Source of the DNA: Kalmusia sp. IMI 367209
Taxonomy: Eukaryota; Ascomycota; Dothideomycetes; Pleosporales; Didymosphaeriaceae
Direction: 5' to 3'
NCBI GenBank assembly: GCA_027946365.1
Contig: JAPEUQ010000001.1
Coordinates: 1,240,001 to 1,304,000 of the forward strand
DNA length: 64,000 nt
Every line of letters begins with the position of its first letter. Position 1 is the stretch's first letter. Below the pieces are notes generated by a model. That model did not search any database. It was not told where the DNA came from and saw only the letters and a program-made list of their open reading frames with translations. A program made the translations under genes and the position numbers. Below, piece by piece: positions 12,249 to 24,875 of the stretch.

Positions 12249-13401
12249 ATGGCCAACAAACTTATCACTATCGTTGGGATTACTGGTAACCAGGCAAGTG
12301 TCCCCCATGGTGTGCCCGAAGATCATTGAATGCTCATATATTAAAACAGGGCGCATCAGTAGCTGATGCATTCATCAATGAGCCTGGTTGGAAAATCCGC
12401 GGCATCAGCCGGGACACAAGCAAGGGTTCCAGCAAAGCATGGAGTGACAAAGGCGTTGAGATGGTTGCAGCTGACTTGGATGATGCCGCAAGTCTGAAGG
12501 TCGCCTTCAAAGGCTCTAACGTCATCTTCGGCGTCACGGACTTCTGGCAGCAAATGCAGATTCCAGCAAACCAGCGAAAAGCCCAGGAAATAAATCAGCC
12601 TGTCAATGTGGTAGCATTCGAAGCTGAGATACAGCAAGGACGGAACGTAGTAGATGCTGCGCAGGCTACGGTGGATACACTTGATATTCTGGTACTCTCA
12701 GTGCTGGGTGATTCGAAGAAGTGGAGCGATGGAAAGATTACATGGAACTATCACTTCGAGGGAAAGTGGCGAATCGTTGAGTATTTACAAGAATCTTATC
12801 CCGGGCTCTACAGTAAGTCATCTTTCTTTCAGCCTGCATTCTTCATGACCAACCTGGACTCGCTGATGGCACCCAACAAGGTAAGAGCTTATGCATGGCT
12901 TCTATAATCCCAGGTATGTAACTGATAGCGACAGACGCCGGACGGCTCATACATTCAAAGCTTCCCTCTTGACGGCGACAAACAAATTCCCATGTACCAT
13001 CCTCGCAAGGATACTGGAGTCCTTGTTAAGGCACTCGTTAAGTCTGATCCTGGACAGAACCTCATGGGCTTCGGCAGCTTCATCAGCTTTGATGAAATCG
13101 TCGAGATTTGGAGCCACAATCTTGGAAAGCCGGTCACGTATCACCGTTCTACTGTAGACGATATGGACAAAGCAATGCCAGGGGGTTTAGGCAGGGAATT
13201 GGGCGAGATGATGGAATACATCAATGATCCTGGTTACTTTGGTGGTGATGAAGCAGTCAAAGCCCTGAATCTCATTCCCCCAAAACAAGTATGTTACATT
13301 GTCGCCATAGTGAAGTAAGCAAATCCCGCTAACCCCCGGGCCAGTTGGAGGATATGAACCTCACTGACGTGAGAGAGTACCTGAAGGGAAAAACAATTTA
13401 G
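12249..13401 (+). CDS. NmrA-like NAD(P)-binding protein
   Basis: Atypical SDR of the NmrA family (NAD(P)-sensing or reductase-like), 328 aa. Exons are 12249-12293, 12350-12880, 12935-13288 and 13345-13401. The N-terminus reads ITIVGITGNQGASVADAF, the family GxTGxQG dinucleotide motif, and ends with VREYLKGKTI. The first intron begins GCAAGT rather than GT; only this GC-AG junction preserves the NQG motif and frame. The family lacks the SDR catalytic YxxxK and often works in redox sensing or transcriptional control; the role here is unknown. It has no obvious functional link to the neighbouring NLR or RLP24 genes. Confidence 0.88.
12294..12349 (+). other. GC-AG intron of the NmrA-like gene
   Basis: A 56-bp intron with donor GCAAGT and acceptor AACAG. 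The downstream five bases match the strong donor context that usually accompanies GC donors. The codon after the junction completes the conserved GNQG loop. Confidence 0.75.
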
Positions 13402-14446
13402 ATGGCAATAACATTGGTCTGGGTTGTTACTTGATGAAGCTGTTACATTCGAATAGTTGAATATCTGATCTTAGTCTTTGTGTTTCTTGCTTCCACGTAG
13501 CAAAAGTATAGGGGAGCCGCGCTTTTTCTTCAGAAGTTTATAAGTTTTGGTTGAATAGCGAATGAAATTACGAGTATCAGCATGGGCCTCGTGAGTTGCG
13601 ACAGTGATATAGTCTTTCAATCTTTTTTGCCCGTAAAGGTAGTCAGGATGTTTGGCAGTCTGTCATTGGGACATTTGAGCTCCTCTATAATCCGAAGTCA
13701 GAGAGCGAATAAGTGGTAAAGGGTGTGAATAGGAGACAAGAGGCAACGTTAACGTAGTATACTCGTGTCAACGGTGCTTCCACGGTCTCGATTGCTCGTC
13801 ACGATCGATCCGTCTATTACACTCACTGGTCAGCATTGTTATTTTGGAGGTCGCTGAGCAGGTAGCGAAATTCATTTATCAGTCATTGGTTTTATAGAAG
13901 GTCGTCCGAACCATCAATATGCTCTATTCACAGGCACATAAGGCTAATGCCGATTGCGTGAGAAGCGTTATGAGGTCGCGAATCGTACATACAATTCTGA
14001 CATACGACGAAGTCGGCATTGGGTAGAGTCCGAGCACTCATTGGGTGCTTGTGGAGCACACGTCTGACGAGCGATATTTAGTGTTATTACTGTTAACCTT
14101 GTTATCTTGCATCATACCGGGGAGTCGTCTAAGCTCATTCGGTCCATTGAAAAAACTAGATATTGTAGTACCATGTGAGCAGATTCATGCAGAGATACCG
14201 TGATAATTGATATTGTAAGGATAGGCAAATCAGCACGCGATGAGTGTCACGCAGACTAAGCGGGTTCTGAATGCAGAATTGGTATTCATTTCATGACGTA
14301 TCCGTAGTTTTCCATGACGCCCAACGCCCGCTGCTGATTCCATGCATTCAGCAAGCCCCAAAACCATGCCTCAACAAATCGCTACCGATGGCAGCATATC
14401 TCCTCTTTGAAGGCCATCCATATAAAACCACACCACCCTTCGCTCT
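13402..14446. other. intergenic, no gene seen
   Basis: Spacer between the NmrA-like gene and the convergent RLP24 gene. No coding signal, RNA gene or clear repeat was seen. Confidence 0.5.
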
Positions 14447-15147
14447 TCACTCGTCGACATCCATCTCCTCGGTGCCGCCACCAACCTTCATCCTTAACTT
14501 CCTCTTGCTCTTCATCTTCGGCACTTCCTCCTCGCTCAACTCGCCCTCCGCAATCTCCTGCCTCCTCTTCGCCACCTTCTCCCTCACCTTCTCAACATCG
14601 ACCTCCATCTCCTCCTCCTCCTTCTCCACTGCCCACCTTTCACTCGGCGGTAGCAAATGCTGGTTCTCTTCAACCAACTTCCGATCATCAGCCCGCTGCC
14701 TCTCTTTGTTCCCCTTCATGCGCGCCTTGTAGAATGCCCGCTCGCGGCGTGCCCGGATCTCGGCCACTCGCGACATAGCCTTCAACGTTGTCTGCACCAG
14801 TTCGCGGTTATAGCGTACGGGGACGTTGCGGCGCGCGGCGAAGGCAAGGGTACTGTCGACGGTCATTTCCTTGCCGTGCGCGTGGCGGAAGGATTTCGTC
14901 CACGCCAGCTTGCGCGGGTTGCGCTTCATTTTGAAGTTTTTGTGGCATTTGGATTTGCAGAAGCGGAAGGCGCGGGCGTCATTGCGGACGAATGTTATGC
15001 CCTGTAAAGAGTGGGTTAGTCGGGGACGAGGTACGCAGACGAGTGGGGTGAGATAGGAAGACATAGTTGGTTGAGGCGAGGGGAAGGGTTATTCACCTTG
15101 CTTGGATAGACGGGCGCAGAGCAGAAGTAGCACGTTTCGATCCTCAT
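14447..15147 (-). CDS. rlp24: ribosome biogenesis protein RLP24
   Basis: Nuclear pre-60S assembly factor related to ribosomal protein eL24; it occupies the eL24 site until AAA-ATPase-driven exchange in the cytoplasm. Exons are 15147-15097 and 15001-14447, giving 201 aa (yeast protein about 199). The N-terminus [18 protein letters not shown] and later [10 protein letters not shown] supply the zinc-ribbon cysteines. [14 protein letters not shown] is a strong family signature. The C-terminus is a long basic/acidic helical tail absent from eL24, which separates RLP24 from the ribosomal protein. The 95-bp intron falls just after the first zinc knuckle. Confidence 0.95.
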
Positions 15148-15395
15148 GGCGGCGGTTTCCGCTGTGCGGCGAGGTCGTCGTTGTTTGAGGGTGGATTAGC
15201 GGTGGATAGCAGACAGCGTAGTAAAAAAAGCGAAATCAAGAGCGCCAAGATTTCGCCCCACATTGATGCAGGCACTGGCCAATCGGAGCTGCGACTCGCC
15301 ATCTCCATCCTAAATTCTTCCTCCTCAGCGCAACCAAGTCATCAACCGTCGCATATTCCCTAACCATATCCGACCTTTACAACAACAAGCCCAAC

Positions 15396-15824
15396 ATGTC
15401 ACTCTGGGTTTGGGGCCTCGGCCTCGGGGCAACAGCATTCTTCGTATGCGCCCCTAGCGGATGTCTCGTCTCCGTCTGCTAACAGGCACACAGGGCCGCG
15501 CAGCGCTCGTCGCATTGCGGAGATCTGGCGGTGGCGCAGGTGCACTGGGAAGGGGATACTACAAAGGCGGATTCGAGCCCAAAATGACGAGGAGAGAAGC
15601 CGCGTTGATCCTCGAGATGCCGTACGCGTCCCCCTATACATCACGCCTAGACGATTGCAACAATGTGACTGACAAACGGTAGTGAACGCGGCGTTACGAA
15701 GGAGCTACTGCGCAAGAAGCATCGTCAGCTTATGCTGCTGAATCACCCCGATCGAGGCGGGAGTCCATACCTTGCGACGAAGGTCAATGAGGCGAAGGAG
15801 TTATTGGAGAAGGAGGTTAAATAA
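15396..15824 (+). CDS. pam18: TIM14/PAM18, J-protein of the mitochondrial import motor
   Basis: Inner-membrane J-domain protein that stimulates mitochondrial Hsp70 in the presequence translocase motor. Exons are 15396-15443, 15494-15621 and 15683-15824, giving 105 aa, the usual fungal length. A short N-terminal membrane segment (about residues 5-25) precedes [19 protein letters not shown], the family signature. The J-domain follows with [17 protein letters not shown], including the essential HPD. The acceptor of intron 1 is CACACAG, not the upstream AACAG, because only it gives the conserved [11 protein letters not shown]. The gene lies divergently next to RLP24 with a 248-bp gap. Confidence 0.95.
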
Positions 15825-16374
15825 AAGTGTGTGGGAGACAGAAGGGAGGGCATGACGAGGACGTGTATAAAGAGGTGTATTATATTTGCATGGGTCTGCT
15901 GCATACAGCATGGTGTTGGTCTGTTTGGCTGGGAAAGGGGCGAAATGCTCTTGTTGTATTGATATCACCACTCGCGGTAGAGGCAAGATCGTCTGGTTTG
16001 CAAGAATAAAGAAATCGCATCAATTGAACATAACGATGTTGTATTATCGAGTTCTTCGAAGATCTGCGCAACACCATATCAATCGTCTGCGGTCTTGTGA
16101 TGGCGAAATATCACAGCACCATGACGTATGGAGCGAATCAGTCCTACCTCGTGGTCATTATCACCAAGCATCTCTAAAAATGTTCACGATTGTTGAACCG
16201 CATGAAAGGAGGCCTCGGTTTCGGAGGCCTCGGTCTCAGAGGCGGGGTGGATGACTTCGGCTCAGCGGGGTAATATAATGCTCCTACAGCTCAAGCACAA
16301 CCCTCGTCGCAGCAATCGAACACCTACTCAATAACCATCTTTCTCCATATCGGCTATGCGACTCTAAAAGCACT
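15825..16374. other. intergenic with short direct repeat
   Basis: Downstream flank of PAM18 and promoter of the GST-like gene. Around 16209-16240 the unit GGAGGCCTCGGT occurs twice in tandem. It is short, and I draw no functional conclusion. No other gene was seen. Confidence 0.4.
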
Positions 16375-17686
16375 ATGTCGCCTTCACCAGACCGTCCAGT
16401 CCTCCTCTTCGGATATGACTGTACGTCTTTTAAACACAAATTAGACGCCCCAGCGCTGATATAACTACTACAGCAAGCGCCTTTACGAACAAAGTTCGCC
16501 TCGCTTTGAGGTTGAAACAAATTCCTTTTTGTATTTCTCTTCCTTCATCGTCCTTTCTCTCGTTCATGCCTGACCCTGCGCAGCATATATCACCGTTCCT
16601 TCTATGCTCCCCCGCCCTGTCCTTACCGAGACCTTTGGGCTAACCTACCGCAAAATTCCTGTTCTGGCCATCGGCTCGGACATCTACTGCGACACCTCGC
16701 TCATCATCGAAGCACTGGAGCATTTCTTCCCCGCCCAAAAGGGATGGGGAACCATCTACCCATCCATCAAAGACTGGGACTATAGAAGTCTAGCGCGTGG
16801 TTTTGCAAGTTTCTGGATAGATGTATGCATTCCCTTTCACCATTACAGCCTCAATACCGAAAGAAAGAAAGCTAAATCGAAACCAGAGACCCTTCTTCCG
16901 CATAACAACCGGCCTCATCCCTCCCTCCGTGTGGAGAAGTGAGTTCGGAAAGGATAGAGGGCAGCTAATCGGACATACCCTGGATCCCGAAAAACTCGCC
17001 GCTAAGGTCCCAGCTAATCTTTCTGCGCTGGACACGCACTTGTCGCTGCTTGAACCTATGCTTGTGTCGGGCACATGGTTACTGCCAACAGGGAAGCCAA
17101 GTCTGGCCGATGTCGCGCTGTATTACCAGCTCCGTTGGGGAATAGACATTGCGACGGGCAAGGGGGTGTATAATCTTACTGGTGGGGATGTGAATGAGGG
17201 AGGCGAAGGGAGCGCAGAGAAGGTGTTTAATCGAGAGAGGTGTCCGGGGGTATGGGCGTGGTTGGAGAGGTTTGAAGAGTACGTGAGTGGACTGCCTGAT
17301 TTAGAGAAGAAGATTGAGACTGGTGATACGACGTGGAAGAAGCACATGAGAGGGCTAAAGGAGAGGGAGGGACTAGGACTTGTTCCCGCTGGTGCTGATG
17401 CAAAGTGAGTAAATCCCTTTCTATTTGTTAACATGGGAGTGGGCATAGGCTGATGTACGTTTGTGTTAGTCTGGGGCTGGATAAACAGAGGGGACTGGTC
17501 CCTTGGGCTGTTGTTAGTGTGGCGCCTGATGATACGGGAAGAGATAACCCGACGGTCGGACGGTTAGTAAAGATTGGGGTTGAAGAGGTAATCATCAAGC
17601 CTTTGGAAAAATGTGAGATTGACGTCGAAGTGCATTTCCCGAAGGTGGGATTCGTGGTGAGGACGGTGGATGGGAGTAAGCTGTAA
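16375..17686 (+). CDS. glutathione S-transferase-like protein
   Basis: Two-domain GST-like protein, 358 aa, from five exons: 16375-16420, 16474-16530, 16584-16822, 16887-17404 and 17470-17686. The N-terminal thioredoxin fold starts PVLLFGYDSSAFTNKVRLAL and contains RKIPVLAIGSDIYCDTSLIIEALE, with the cis-Pro in IPVLAIG. An all-helical C-terminal GST domain follows, with GKPSLADVALYYQL. About 70 residues of extra C-terminal sequence (VVSVAPDDTGRDNPTVG onward) resemble the tail domain found in many uncharacterised fungal GST-like proteins. Its activity on glutathione is unproven. All four introns keep frame with standard borders. Confidence 0.85.
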
Positions 17687-19008
17687 CTGTGTGGTGTAGA
17701 AAGAGAGATTGACGATGTGGCCTTTGTGTACCTTCGGTGCAGGAGTTCGCATTTCACTTCTGCAGGGATGGGAAATCGAGACCATTCGAAAAGAATGTTG
17801 TGTCGGGGACAAGATGAAGAATGGAACCCCAGCTCTTGTGGAGGACTCGTCGCAATGTTTTGATTCATTTAGCATGATATCTCCCCTCTGTCATTAGACG
17901 GTACAATAATAGATGGCGCTCGCGATGAAAGCGTTTTGTTTTTTATTCTCTATTGATACGATGTCAAAATAGGAAAGGTTAATATCAAAGTAAGGGAACA
18001 GAACTCTTTGAGGATATCCACAATATCATGTGTACAAGATTAAACATAGAGAGAGAAAGTGGAAGAGACGACCGCCTAATCATTGGGTCGCCTAGTGAAT
18101 GTGTCATTACTAGATCTGGGAAATTCTTTCTGTGAGCTCGCATGTCTGGTCGCACACCCTGTTGTCTATTATCACTATGATTGTCTCAGTATACAACGCC
18201 TATCTTGCAGTGTGTTTTAGGGGATTTTGCCGAGCTACAACATATTTCGAGGTAGTCTTATGAGCTAACACGCATGCTTACCCGTATCTGGTTAGCAGAG
18301 AGGAGCCTACGCCGGTGTACACGCAGTTGTAAGGCGCAGGAAGCAGGCAGCAATCAAACGCAGCCAATGCTTGTTGCGAGACCGTATGGTTGAGCTGAAA
18401 ACTAAACATCCTTGACTACAACCAAGGCATAGCGTAAACGCTTTCCCGTATTCGAGAGATGAAAGTTGGCTCATGACGTTGATCCTCAGATTTCGCATCT
18501 CGGAAAAGCGGGTGGCTAGTGTCGATCGAGAGATGCACGATGAATTAGCGTTTCCGCCCCCGACTGCGCCTCCTCCGATCGCTCTCCAACAATCCTACAG
18601 CCGATTCCGAAAGTAGATATAACTCTGCATCACGTGGGGAGCTCGGGTACTAAGCTCCAGAAGCCGGTGCTGAGCTAACCGTCTACGCCGACTAAGCCAT
18701 CTTCAGCCACTGTCTAATTACACAGTCAAAGGGCCGTCCCTGCTTCCTTCAAGCCTGCTTGGCTGGATGTGGAGAAAACCATGTGGAGGATGACGATGGT
18801 GGGCTGTACCGACAGGGCTAATCTACCTAGCAAGAAGTCCATCATGAAGCGGAGTGGTCGGGGCACTGGGGCCGAGTAGGCCGTTATACACCTTAGGCAC
18901 CCCAATGTTTGTGCAGAGTGAATCACAGGTATAAAGCAGGAGGACTGTACCCGGCGATTGACCATCTACCTTCATCACGCTTCCTTTTTCTCTAATACAA
19001 ACACTATT
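17687..19008. other. 1.3-kb intergenic, no gene seen
   Basis: Spacer before the S33 peptidase gene. The short frames are scattered and show no motif. A GC-rich stretch near 18540-18600 precedes the peptidase promoter, but I recognise no element in it. Confidence 0.45.
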
Positions 19009-20836
19009 ATGCTTAATAGTCGTCCCGTTCTATTTGGGCTTGTGGCTGCCGCAGCTGCAAGCCCCATGTCTACGAAGCGCGAGTACAATACGTCTGTCAG
19101 CAGTTTCAAAGACGTTCCTATCACCAAAGACATCCAATACATACCCTGCTTTGACAACTTCACATGTACCAACCTCGAGGTTCCGCTCGACTACGATGAT
19201 GAAGATGCCGGCACGACCAATATTGCCTTCTTGAGGTATGAAGCCGCTCATCAGCCCGCTATGGGTGATATCATCTTCAATCCCGGCGGGCCAGGCGACT
19301 CTGGCGTCAACAACATGATAGTCTTGTTGGACAAGTTGGTTGCTCTCTTGGGCGACTCGTACAACATTGTTGGCATGGATCCTCGAGGAATAAGCAATAG
19401 TGGGCCGCTTCTCGACTGCTTCGATGGAAAGCCTTGGCTGAGGGACTACTATTATACCCAGATATACGCAGGTATCGACCCGCGCAGCAATGTCACTCTT
19501 AGCGTCTACTACGAAATGGCCGGCACGTTCGGGACCTGGTGCACGCAGCACTTGAACGAAACCGCGAAGTATGTCAACACGCCAGCGACGGCGAGAGATA
19601 TGCTGCATTACACAGAGCTCCTGGCGGAGAGCCAGGGTAAACCGCGTGGAGATGCTTTAGTCGACTACTACGGCGCTTCCTACGGGACAGTCCTAGGAGC
19701 GACTTTTGCTTCACTCTACCCAGATCGAGTTGGCAAGTTCCTAATCGATGCAGTCGTTGATGGCAACGACTACTACCACGGCAATTGGTCGCAAAACCTG
19801 CTACAAGCCGATGCATCCGTAGAGGCCTTCTTCAAATACTGTGCCGAAGCAGGTCCTGCGTGCGCGCTCTACCGCAACGGCTCTACCGCCGATGACATCA
19901 AGCAGCGCGTCGACAAAATTCTCCTTGACTTGGAAGAAAATCCTGTTCCGGTAATCGATCCAAACTTTGTCCAAGTCCCTACCGTCGTCACCCACTGGGA
20001 TGTTCGATCCCTCATCATGATCGCCATGTATAATCCACCACTCTACTGGCCCATCCTTGCAGTCGGGTTTGCTGATCTGGAGAATGGTAATGGGTCTTTC
20101 ACCGCTTACAACGCGGGCAAGGGAATCATGCCATCGAGCGAGTGCAACTTCGCCGGCCAGAGCTCCGAGACCCTGGTTCCGAAAGAAATTGTGGCGTGCA
20201 ACGATAACAACAAGAGTTTCGACGGTAGCGAGGAGTCTCTTGTCAGCTTGTTCGAATATCAACGAGGACTTAGCAAATATTTCGGGGAAGTATGGCCTAC
20301 GGTCGTTGTACCTCTGTGCCGGAACTTGAACACCACTCCACCCAAGACCCAGCTCTTCCCTGGTAAGTCTATTATTGTTTTGTGCACCATGAGGCAACTT
20401 ATCACATGGTGTGCCTCCAAATATATGTGCTAGCACTGCAATCGCTGGCATGGCTATCGCTAATTCATTTCCAGGGTTTAAGAAGGTCAAGACCAGCACG
20501 CCTATCCTCTTTGCCGATAACACCATCGATCCGGTCACGAGCTCATACGATCTGATGGCTGGGTACTACGAAGGGTCCGGAATCCTGCTTCAGGATGCCG
20601 TCGGGGTAAGTGATTTCCGAACAGTCGGATCATTACAAGCTAATGTTTCATAGCACGGCCTCGTAGTCACGTCATCGAACTGCACCTCGTCATATGTGCA
20701 GCAGTATCTCAAGACTGGCGAATTGCCTCCGGCCAACACGACCTGTGAGACGGACTTCAATCCTTTCGCCACACTTCCGGCAGCGAAGAAGCGCGGTCTC
20801 ACACCTCATATCGCTCGTAGGGGATTCGAGTTTTAA
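19009..20836 (+). CDS. secreted S33-family alpha/beta hydrolase (tripeptidyl aminopeptidase-like)
   Basis: Predicted secreted aminopeptidase of the S33 TAP family, 555 aa. Exons are 19009-20362, 20475-20605 and 20654-20836. A signal peptide (MLNSRPVLFGLVAAAAASPM) is followed by IIFNPGGPGDSG, the oxyanion-hole region. The catalytic triad is visible: Ser224 in YYGASYGTVLG, Asp470 in FADNTIDPVT and His496 in the exon-2/exon-3 junction motif DAVGHGLV. Many NxS/T glycosylation sites fit secretion. The Met at 18958 is in frame upstream but would bury the signal peptide, so 19009 is preferred. It probably releases N-terminal peptides from extracellular protein; exact specificity is unknown. Confidence 0.88.
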
Positions 20837-21096
20837 TCACAAAGATATGTATATGCTGGGTAATGTAAGGCGCAATAAGTTTTAATGTAGTATACCATTA
20901 TGTTTCATGAGTCCAATCTGTACTATACATCTATACCTCCCTCAATGCATTCCTTCCCAACCCGTTAGCCGTGAGGCTTTTCCTCTATCAACTGTTCCCC
21001 ACCGCCAGTGACAGGTCTACCTTACTCAAATCCGATGGGCAGTGATTTTCGGTCATATGTATTTGTGAACCGAACCATGATCTACGATCATAGGCC

Positions 21097-23313
21097 TTAA
21101 GAAATGGCAAATTTCGACCTAGCTCGGAGTTTCGCACCGTAATAGTACAAGAGCCACATCCCAATCTGCGTTTGTCAGTCACGTTTCTCCTAATCATGTA
21201 TTTCTGTTTATCTTACAATACCAATTACGCTCAATCCGCCAAGCAGGCTAAGTCCTTTGCCAACTCCTAGATTGATATACATCGACCTGGAGAACAACAC
21301 TCCGCCGAACGCGAACAGCGAGCGGAAAAAGTCGTTGCCTGCGAAAAGCGACGCCGCATACTGTGGGTACGACATCGGGATGTACGCTACAAACACATTA
21401 GCACCTCTTGAAAACTAAGGATTTTCAAACTCGGGACTTACTGAAGAGACACTGTATGATAATGTACACACTTATCGCATACAGCGCATTTCCGACCACC
21501 GTCCCCATCCAATGCACGTCCGGGTTCGCGGTCCACGCAAAGATGAACAAGCCCGCCGTCGTCCCAAAGCAAGCGAACAGCGCGGGCCTCAGTCGGAACT
21601 CTTGCGTCCGGAGCCCGTTCTTGAGAACGTCGGGCACGAGGTAGAAATGTAGGTAGGAGAAGTAGATGGCCATGCTGATGATGCAACCGACGATGATGCA
21701 CACGAAGACGGTGCCAGTCTCTCCGACGTTGAAGCCGTACATGACGGGGTAGACTAGAGCGAAGACCTCGAAGAACGAATAGTATATGCCGTAGATGAGC
21801 GCGGTGTAGATATTGATGTAGAGGATCTGACGTGTACTGTTAGCGTAGTCTCGCTTCGTTTGCGAGGAGAAAGACTCACAGCAGGATCTTTCAAAGTGAT
21901 CTCGAGTGGCTTCCATATCGCATTGAGAATGACATTGCTGAGTGCCATTCCGCGCCTATCGATCTCGCTCTGAGATCGTATCTTGTTATTCCCAGAAGCT
22001 TTGCGGAGGCGCGCTGCGCGGTGCAATAGGATCGTCGAAGGCTGCGTCTCAGGTAGGAAAAAGAAGAATAAAATGAATATTGGGCCAGCCATCCAGAGCA
22101 CTTCCCATTGTGACCAGCGCCAATTTTCAGCATATACGGCATAACCGGATAGGAGGGGGCCAAGAGCTGGGGCTGCGAACGCGGCGGATACCCAGAAAGC
22201 GATTGAGTATGGCAGATAGAGGAGGGAGTACATATCCTAAGGACGTTGGTTAGTGAATTATTTGAGAGATAGGTAGACTTACGCCCATGCTTGCTCCTCC
22301 GTTGGCTAGACATGGGCTGCCGAAGAAGCCGAGCAGAAAGCGAAGCACGAGGAGGCCACCAAGATTGTCAACTAGCGCGGTGGGTAGAGCGAGTATGACG
22401 AAGAGCGCGAATGTCGTGATGTAAGGAATATTTCTCCCAAAAACCGGGACTGGATATGTGAGCAACATGGCACACTAGTACGAGATTTGAGCTTACCCTC
22501 TGACAAAGGCGCAAAGATTAGGGGACCTGTCCCGTACCCCAGAACATAAAGCGCGAGACCCAGCGAAGCCTTGAATTCTTGTACTCCAAATCGGATCATG
22601 ATTAGCTCCTCGCTGGATACATAGATACTACTCGATGTGTAAACCACAAAAGTGTATGCATCGATCAAGAAAGCAGTCCAGAATTTCTTCTTCTGCGACC
22701 AATTCTGCGCAAGGCAGTCAGCACTGCTTGATATTTCCGCGATACTTGTCCTTACCTGCGGATTATCCGGATCATCAGTGGAGTACCAATCCACTAGGAT
22801 CGTCCCATCTTCAGTCGTCGTCGGCGCAATGGGCCTAGACTCCGTCTTCTCTATAGCCGCCTCCTGATCATGCTGCAGCCTCTCTCCTGTATATGGCAGT
22901 GACCTCGTTCTTGCTATCGCAGACGAGATGGGTCGCAGTTCCTCGAGTGGATCCGACGGATCAGAAGGCGTGACAGAGGATATCTTCTCGATATCTCTTA
23001 ATGGCTCCTCGATGGGCTCTTCGGTACTACCATTGACAGTTTCGGTACCGCTATCAGAACTGAGTTCATCTTCTTTCTTTTCCACGTCGATGGGAGCGGG
23101 AGGGGCCGCAGATCTGCTGGCGGATCTGTTCGCGTAGCTGCCTCGTCTGGAAGAGGGTAGGGCGTCAGCGTAGGATGCCGGCCATTGGAAGCCGGGTTCT
23201 TCTTCGGGATATTTGAAAACACGGTCGCGCGTGATGTAACGCATGAGCTGCCCGAAAGGGGCGTCGCGCACAAGGTTCTTCATTTTGATGCTTCCAGATT
23301 CTAGATAATGCAA
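21097..23313 (-). CDS. MFS multidrug/polyamine-type transporter (DHA1 family)
   Basis: Twelve-helix major facilitator transporter with a long hydrophilic N-terminus (about 170 aa) rich in Ser, Glu and Arg. Seven exons: 23313 or 23283 to 22756, 22704-22497, 22449-22283, 22236-21880, 21826-21442, 21386-21217 and 21165-21097. The product is 637 aa from 23313 or 627 aa from 23283; the latter starts MKNLVRDAPFGQLMRYI, the conserved opening of this group, and is favoured. Membrane segments begin KKFWTAFLIDAYTFVVY. FGRNIPYITTFALF is the loop 2-3 region, and FLPETQPSTIL and SYPQYAASLFAGNDFFRS are typical of TPO1/FLR1-like drug-proton antiporters. The substrate is unknown. All introns are 46-55 bp and frame-consistent. 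Confidence 0.9.
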
Positions 23314-24018
23314 GCAAGAGCTGATGTTGAACTTTTAGCTTTGGTTAGGTACAACCTTTTCTCAGCATCTGTTAGCAGTCAGAATTGACTTGTGATACTT
23401 AAAAAACAGCGGATACTTAGGCTTTCTGAGTCGGTATACAAGTGTTGAGGTCCGTGTGTCCGTTCCGGTGCTTACCCATGGAGGGAGATGATTTGCAATA
23501 ACTATCTCAACCCGAGATGACAAACCCAGGCCGAAGACGATGAAACTACTCTGATTACATATGATACGTATGAACTTGAAGCTACTAGGCAACATATGCA
23601 GTTAGTTCCCGGCGAGCCAGTAAGGTTTTGTAGTGCATATAGTGCAACTGAGGCGGTACAATCAAATGTCCGACGCACGGCAGAGCCAAACATGATTTGT
23701 AGAATCAGAAAACATAGCATTTGTGATATATTACCAAGCGCGTGCGCAAGGCGTCATTCGTCGAGAGTGGGCTTGAATACTGAACAGCGAAATGATAGTT
23801 CACATTCGTGTGGAAAGCCAGCCCAAATGCGGTTGGCTTTTTGGAAGAGGCGCTAGCACAGATTAGTGAACTGACCAGTTTAATAATCGCTGATGATGAC
23901 TCAGGAGTCATCAAAGGGCTATCATCCAATAAGAATCGGTATAGATATCTGGAACAAAAAATACCAACAGAAACTGACCGAGTGATGATTGGGCCTAGAG
24001 TTTGTTGACTGTTGGATG
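23314..24018. other. intergenic, no gene seen
   Basis: Upstream flank of the MFS gene and 3' flank of the aldolase-like gene. No supported coding sequence. A minus-strand frame at 23705-24094 merely overlaps the end of the aldolase-like gene. Confidence 0.5.
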
Positions 24019-24875
24019 CTACGCCCCCGGCGGAGTTCCCAGCTCGTTTACATACATGCCGCTTCTTTCTGCTTGAAGTACCCACTGTTTCCACGGCTTG
24101 AAACTGATCCAGATGTTCATGTTCTTCGAATCCCTTCGCTCGTCGGCAGAAAGATACCGCACTCCGCCCGTTCCCGCCACCGCGTTCGCAGCTAGTCCTA
24201 GTGCTCTTGTCTGCACACGCGCATTGCTCGTGGCATAATAAGCGAATTCAGTGACCTGCTCTATGGACGTACCCGTAGTAATGAAGCCATGTCCGCGCTG
24301 CAACGCTGTTGTGTAGAGTGGTGAGGTCGGCTGTGAGACGTTTGTCCCGAGAACCGCAGCTAGGGCTGCACCGAGACGGGGAGAGTTGACAAGCATGTCG
24401 CGTGGGTCCGTGGCGTTATATGCGCTTTCGATATCGAAGTTCGGGACATGATCGCCTGCAGCTGGTCAGCTTCGGCATTCAGATCGATTGGCAGGAGATT
24501 ACCCAAGAATCCAGCCATATGGTACGTCGGCTCTACGCTTACACTTCCGGTTACTGTGTACGGTAGCACGTCTTCGTTGTGACTGTGAACCACCGCATTG
24601 ACGTCTGGATATCTTTTCAATACTTCGCTGTGGATGTATCGCTCTGCATATCCACCCTCGGTACCGTTCACACCTGAGCCATCGGAAACAAGGTATTCAC
24701 CGATATCTTGAGCACCTGAAACGACTCCCGCGCCCATTTGAAGCGCGATAAAGAAAGTGTTGTTGTTATTCGGATTTCGCACGCTTATATGACCGAATGG
24801 ATCGAGTACGTCAAGGTAATCCAGGACATGATTTGCCGCGATGAGCGTCGAGAGGGTAGCTGTCAGATTGACCAT
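24019..24875 (-). CDS. class II aldolase/adducin-domain protein
   Basis: Single-domain class II aldolase/adducin-like protein, 269 aa, with exons 24875-24503 and 24455-24019 and a 47-bp intron. The Zn-binding pair VVHSHNEDV and the later RGHGFITTG match the family metal site, and FGHISVRNP is the usual substrate loop. The splice restores GFLGDHVPNFDIE; reading through the intron would shift frame. Relatives include fuculose- and ribulose-phosphate aldolases, and many fungal copies of unknown substrate. Nothing in the neighbourhood suggests the pathway. Confidence 0.85.

Noticed and set aside
19030..19608. 192-codon antisense frame in the S33 peptidase gene
   Set aside because: It lies antisense to clear peptidase motifs and shows no domain of its own.
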